A stretch of 24,316 nt of DNA, taken from positions 1-24,316 of the forward strand of contig JBCBNU010000044.1 of assembly GCA_039821645.1 (NCBI GenBank), read 5' to 3'. Of the stretch, positions 22,934 through 24,316 are shown one piece after another. Below the pieces are notes generated by a model. It was not told where the DNA came from. It saw only the letters and a program-made list of their open reading frames with translations, and made no database searches. The stretch comes from CALBPI01 sp039821645. GTDB taxonomy: Bacteria > Pseudomonadota > Gammaproteobacteria > Steroidobacterales > Woeseiaceae. Position 1 is the stretch's first letter, and every line of letters begins with the position of its first letter. A program made the position numbers and the translations under genes.

Positions 22934-23352
22934 AACGGCTTCAGGATCGCGAGTCCGATGATACCGAACAGGAACAACACAGGTGCCTCGTTGTAGAACC
23001 GAAGCCACTTGTCGCTGTGCGTGCAGGTATGAGCTGCCAATTCCCGCATGATTCGTTTGCAGTTGTAGTGATAGGCAAACAACCCAACGAGCAGGGTTAT
23101 CTTCGCGTGGAACCACCCGGCGCGAAACAGTCCGGAGTTGATCCAGAGTAGCGCCAATCCCAGCAGCAGCGTTGCAGCAGCGCCAATCGTCATAATGGCG
23201 TAGAGCCGTCGCTCCATCACCACGAAGCGGTCAAGGGAAATCTGGTCGGTGGCCGCATTGTGATAGATAAACAGACGCGGCAGGTAGAACAGCCCTGCGA
23301 ACCAGGTGACCATGGCCGCAATGTGCAGTGCTTTCAGCGTCAGGTACGTCAT
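22930..23352 (-). CDS. hemJ: HemJ-type protoporphyrinogen IX oxidase (UPF0093 membrane protein)
   Basis: HemJ is an inner-membrane haem-binding protein that oxidises protoporphyrinogen IX to protoporphyrin IX in the late haem pathway of many proteobacteria lacking HemG or HemY. The 140 aa form about four membrane helices. The start has LTLKALHIAAMVTWFAGLFY, including conserved His10, then LPRLFIYH, MERRLYAIMTIGA, WFHAKITLLVGLFAYHYNC and the end NEAPVLFLFGIIGLAILKPF. All are typical of the family, as is the length. The ATG at 23352 has GGAG 4 bases upstream. It converges on rppH and diverges from the DUF6776-like gene. Confidence 0.93.
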   Translation of the reverse strand: MTYLTLKALHIAAMVTWFAGLFYLPRLFIYHNAATDQISLDRFVVMERRLYAIMTIGAAATLLLGLALLWINSGLFRAGWFHAKITLLVGLFAYHYNCKRIMRELAAHTCTHSDKWLRFYNEAPVLFLFGIIGLAILKPF

Positions 23353-23459
23353 GCTGCTCCGATCATCGCACGGGCTCGCCTTTTTGTGATGCGTGCCACT
23401 TCAAAAGTCCCCGAGGCGGAGCGTACCATGGGATTATGTAGAGCCACCGTCGGCATACG

Positions 23460-24182
23460 ATGAACAAACCGAAAATGGTTTTGAAGCCCGCCTCGCCCGG
23501 GCGCTCGAGGGCATTGCTCGCGATCGTTTTTGTTGCGGTCATGGGTGGGGGCTACTTGTTGTACGAAATGGGTCGCTTTCATGCCGGGTTCAATCGATTC
23601 GCCAGCGCCGAGGAAATTGAGGCGCTCGAGGCGAAGATAGTGCGTTTAGAGGCCGAGAACCGCGAGCTGAACGAGCAGCGAGTCCGGCTAGAGACCTTGT
23701 CCAAGACGGAGCAAGAGACCTACCGCGAGGTGGGCGGTACGCTGCGCGAATTGCAGGGCAAAATTCAGGAGCAGCGCGAAGCCATCGCGTTCTACCGTGG
23801 CATTATCTCGCCCGGTGAGAGCGAGAGTGGGTTGCGAATTCAGGATCTGCAGGTCGTCAGAGGTTCACAAGAAGCACGCTACAACCTGCGCATGGTCCTA
23901 GTGCAGGTGAAGCAGCACCATCGCCAGGTCTACGGCAAGGTTGAAATCACGGTGGATGGGGCGCGGGATGGCGAGCGTGTCTCCTTGCCGTTGGCATCGC
24001 TGCTGCCCGAAGGCAATAGCGCCAAATGGAATTACGGTTTTCGATACTTTCAGGACTTCGACCGGGAGCTTGAGTTGCCAGAGGGATTTCGCCCGGAGAA
24101 GATCAATGTTGAGCTTGCGCCGAGTGGCCGCGGAAATCAGGGTATCCGCCAGACTTTCGATTGGTCCACGGCAAGCGGCTAA
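23460..24182 (+). CDS. DUF6776-like membrane-anchored coiled-coil protein
   Basis: A 240-aa protein of unknown function found next to bactofilin genes in gammaproteobacteria. It has a short basic N-terminus, one membrane helix (about 17-37), a coiled coil (about 47-115, EALEAKIVRLEAENRELNEQ) and then a C-terminal domain expected to be beta-rich with YNLRMVLVQVKQHH, YGKVEITVDGARDGERVSLP and FRYFQDFDRELELPEGFRPE. By topology the coiled coil and C-terminal domain face the periplasm. The bactofilin gene starts 51 bases after its stop, suggesting one operon and a joint role at the envelope. The DUF number is from memory of the family pattern. The ATG at 23460 has no strong ribosome binding site; an ATG at 23475 is also possible. 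Confidence 0.78.
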   Translation: MNKPKMVLKPASPGRSRALLAIVFVAVMGGGYLLYEMGRFHAGFNRFASAEEIEALEAKIVRLEAENRELNEQRVRLETLSKTEQETYREVGGTLRELQGKIQEQREAIAFYRGIISPGESESGLRIQDLQVVRGSQEARYNLRMVLVQVKQHHRQVYGKVEITVDGARDGERVSLPLASLLPEGNSAKWNYGFRYFQDFDRELELPEGFRPEKINVELAPSGRGNQGIRQTFDWSTASG

Positions 24183-24233
24183 CGGTGCAACGACGATTGC
24201 GCACACCAATAACCCCACACTTAAGGAACATCC

Positions 24234-24316
24234 ATGCTTGGCAGTAAGAAGCGCAAGAATCTCTCGATTGAGACCCTGGTCGGTGCGAGCACGCGTATCG
24301 AGGGAGACCTGAACTT
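24234..24316 (+). CDS. Bactofilin (polymer-forming cytoskeletal protein), 3' partial
   Basis: Only the first 27 codons lie inside the window. They begin with an ATG preceded by AAGGA at 6 bases. The residues LSIETLVGASTRIEGDLN are the usual opening of the bactofilin beta-helix domain. Bactofilins polymerise without nucleotide into membrane-associated scaffolds that localise cell-wall or pilus-related enzymes. The short length visible limits certainty, but the match is characteristic, and the preceding DUF6776-like gene fits. Confidence 0.85.
   Translation, partial: MLGSKKRKNLSIETLVGASTRIEGDLN

Noticed and set aside
1..24316. Search by eye for tRNA genes, CRISPR repeats, transposases, integrases or phage genes
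   Set aside because: No clover-leaf with T-loop consensus, no regular repeat-spacer array and no mobile-element protein were seen; a formal scan was not possible here.

Overview
The window reads as a GC-rich stretch of a gammaproteobacterial chromosome. The evidence is the type IV pilus Pil-Chp chemosensory genes (pilJ-chpA-chpC), ampD-ampE, a gammaproteobacterial-type rppH, pdxH, hemJ, and a DUF6776-like gene next to a bactofilin. The order or genus cannot be fixed from the sequence. Nearly all of it is coding. I see no tRNA, rRNA, CRISPR array, insertion sequence or integrase.

Layout: (1) 1-7607, plus strand: the C-terminal part of pilJ, a very large hybrid kinase chpA (1922 aa) and a small CheW-like chpC. 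The first ~45 codons of the pilJ frame look like a family 2 glycosyltransferase rather than PilJ, so the left edge is either a fusion or an assembly chimera. (2) 7604-10722: rsmE (minus) is divergent from ampD-ampE-btuF (plus), with the corrinoid-binding lipoprotein gene overlapping the end of ampE. (3) 10749-13470, minus: a sigma70-like promoter and a cobalamin riboswitch lead into btuB and then a PduO-type cobalamin adenosyltransferase. (4) 13535-15109: an inositol-monophosphatase/HisN-like phosphatase (plus) converges on btuD (minus). (5) 15110-15460: an AT-richer gene-poor spacer with a strong terminator and repeated short motifs. (6) 15461-19614, minus: a tightly packed set of an atypical gamma-glutamyltransferase, pdxH, a CPXCG zinc-ribbon protein and a secreted beta-propeller/degenerate amidohydrolase. 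(7) 19757-21269, plus: an exported His/Arg-rich small protein and a GAF/DUF484-like diguanylate cyclase. (8) 21260-24316: btuC (minus), rppH (plus), hemJ (minus), a DUF6776-like gene and the start of a bactofilin (plus).

Two functional themes stand out. The left third is the signalling core that controls twitching motility and surface sensing: PilJ receptor, ChpA kinase, ChpC adaptor. Running through 9.9-22.3 kb is a complete but scattered vitamin B12 salvage set: BtuB (outer membrane), BtuF (binding protein), BtuC (permease), BtuD (ATPase) and an adenosyltransferase. Only the btuB unit has a recognisable riboswitch, and btuC and btuD are separated by about 6 kb of unrelated genes. No biosynthetic corrin-ring genes are visible, so within this window the organism appears to be a cobalamin importer and adenosylator.

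I did not find a clear new multi-gene system. The best leads are the glycosyltransferase-PilJ junction, the 15.1-15.5 kb spacer, the metal-ligand-less amidohydrolase, the His/Arg-rich exported protein, and the strong hairpin that abuts the start of the cyclase gene.
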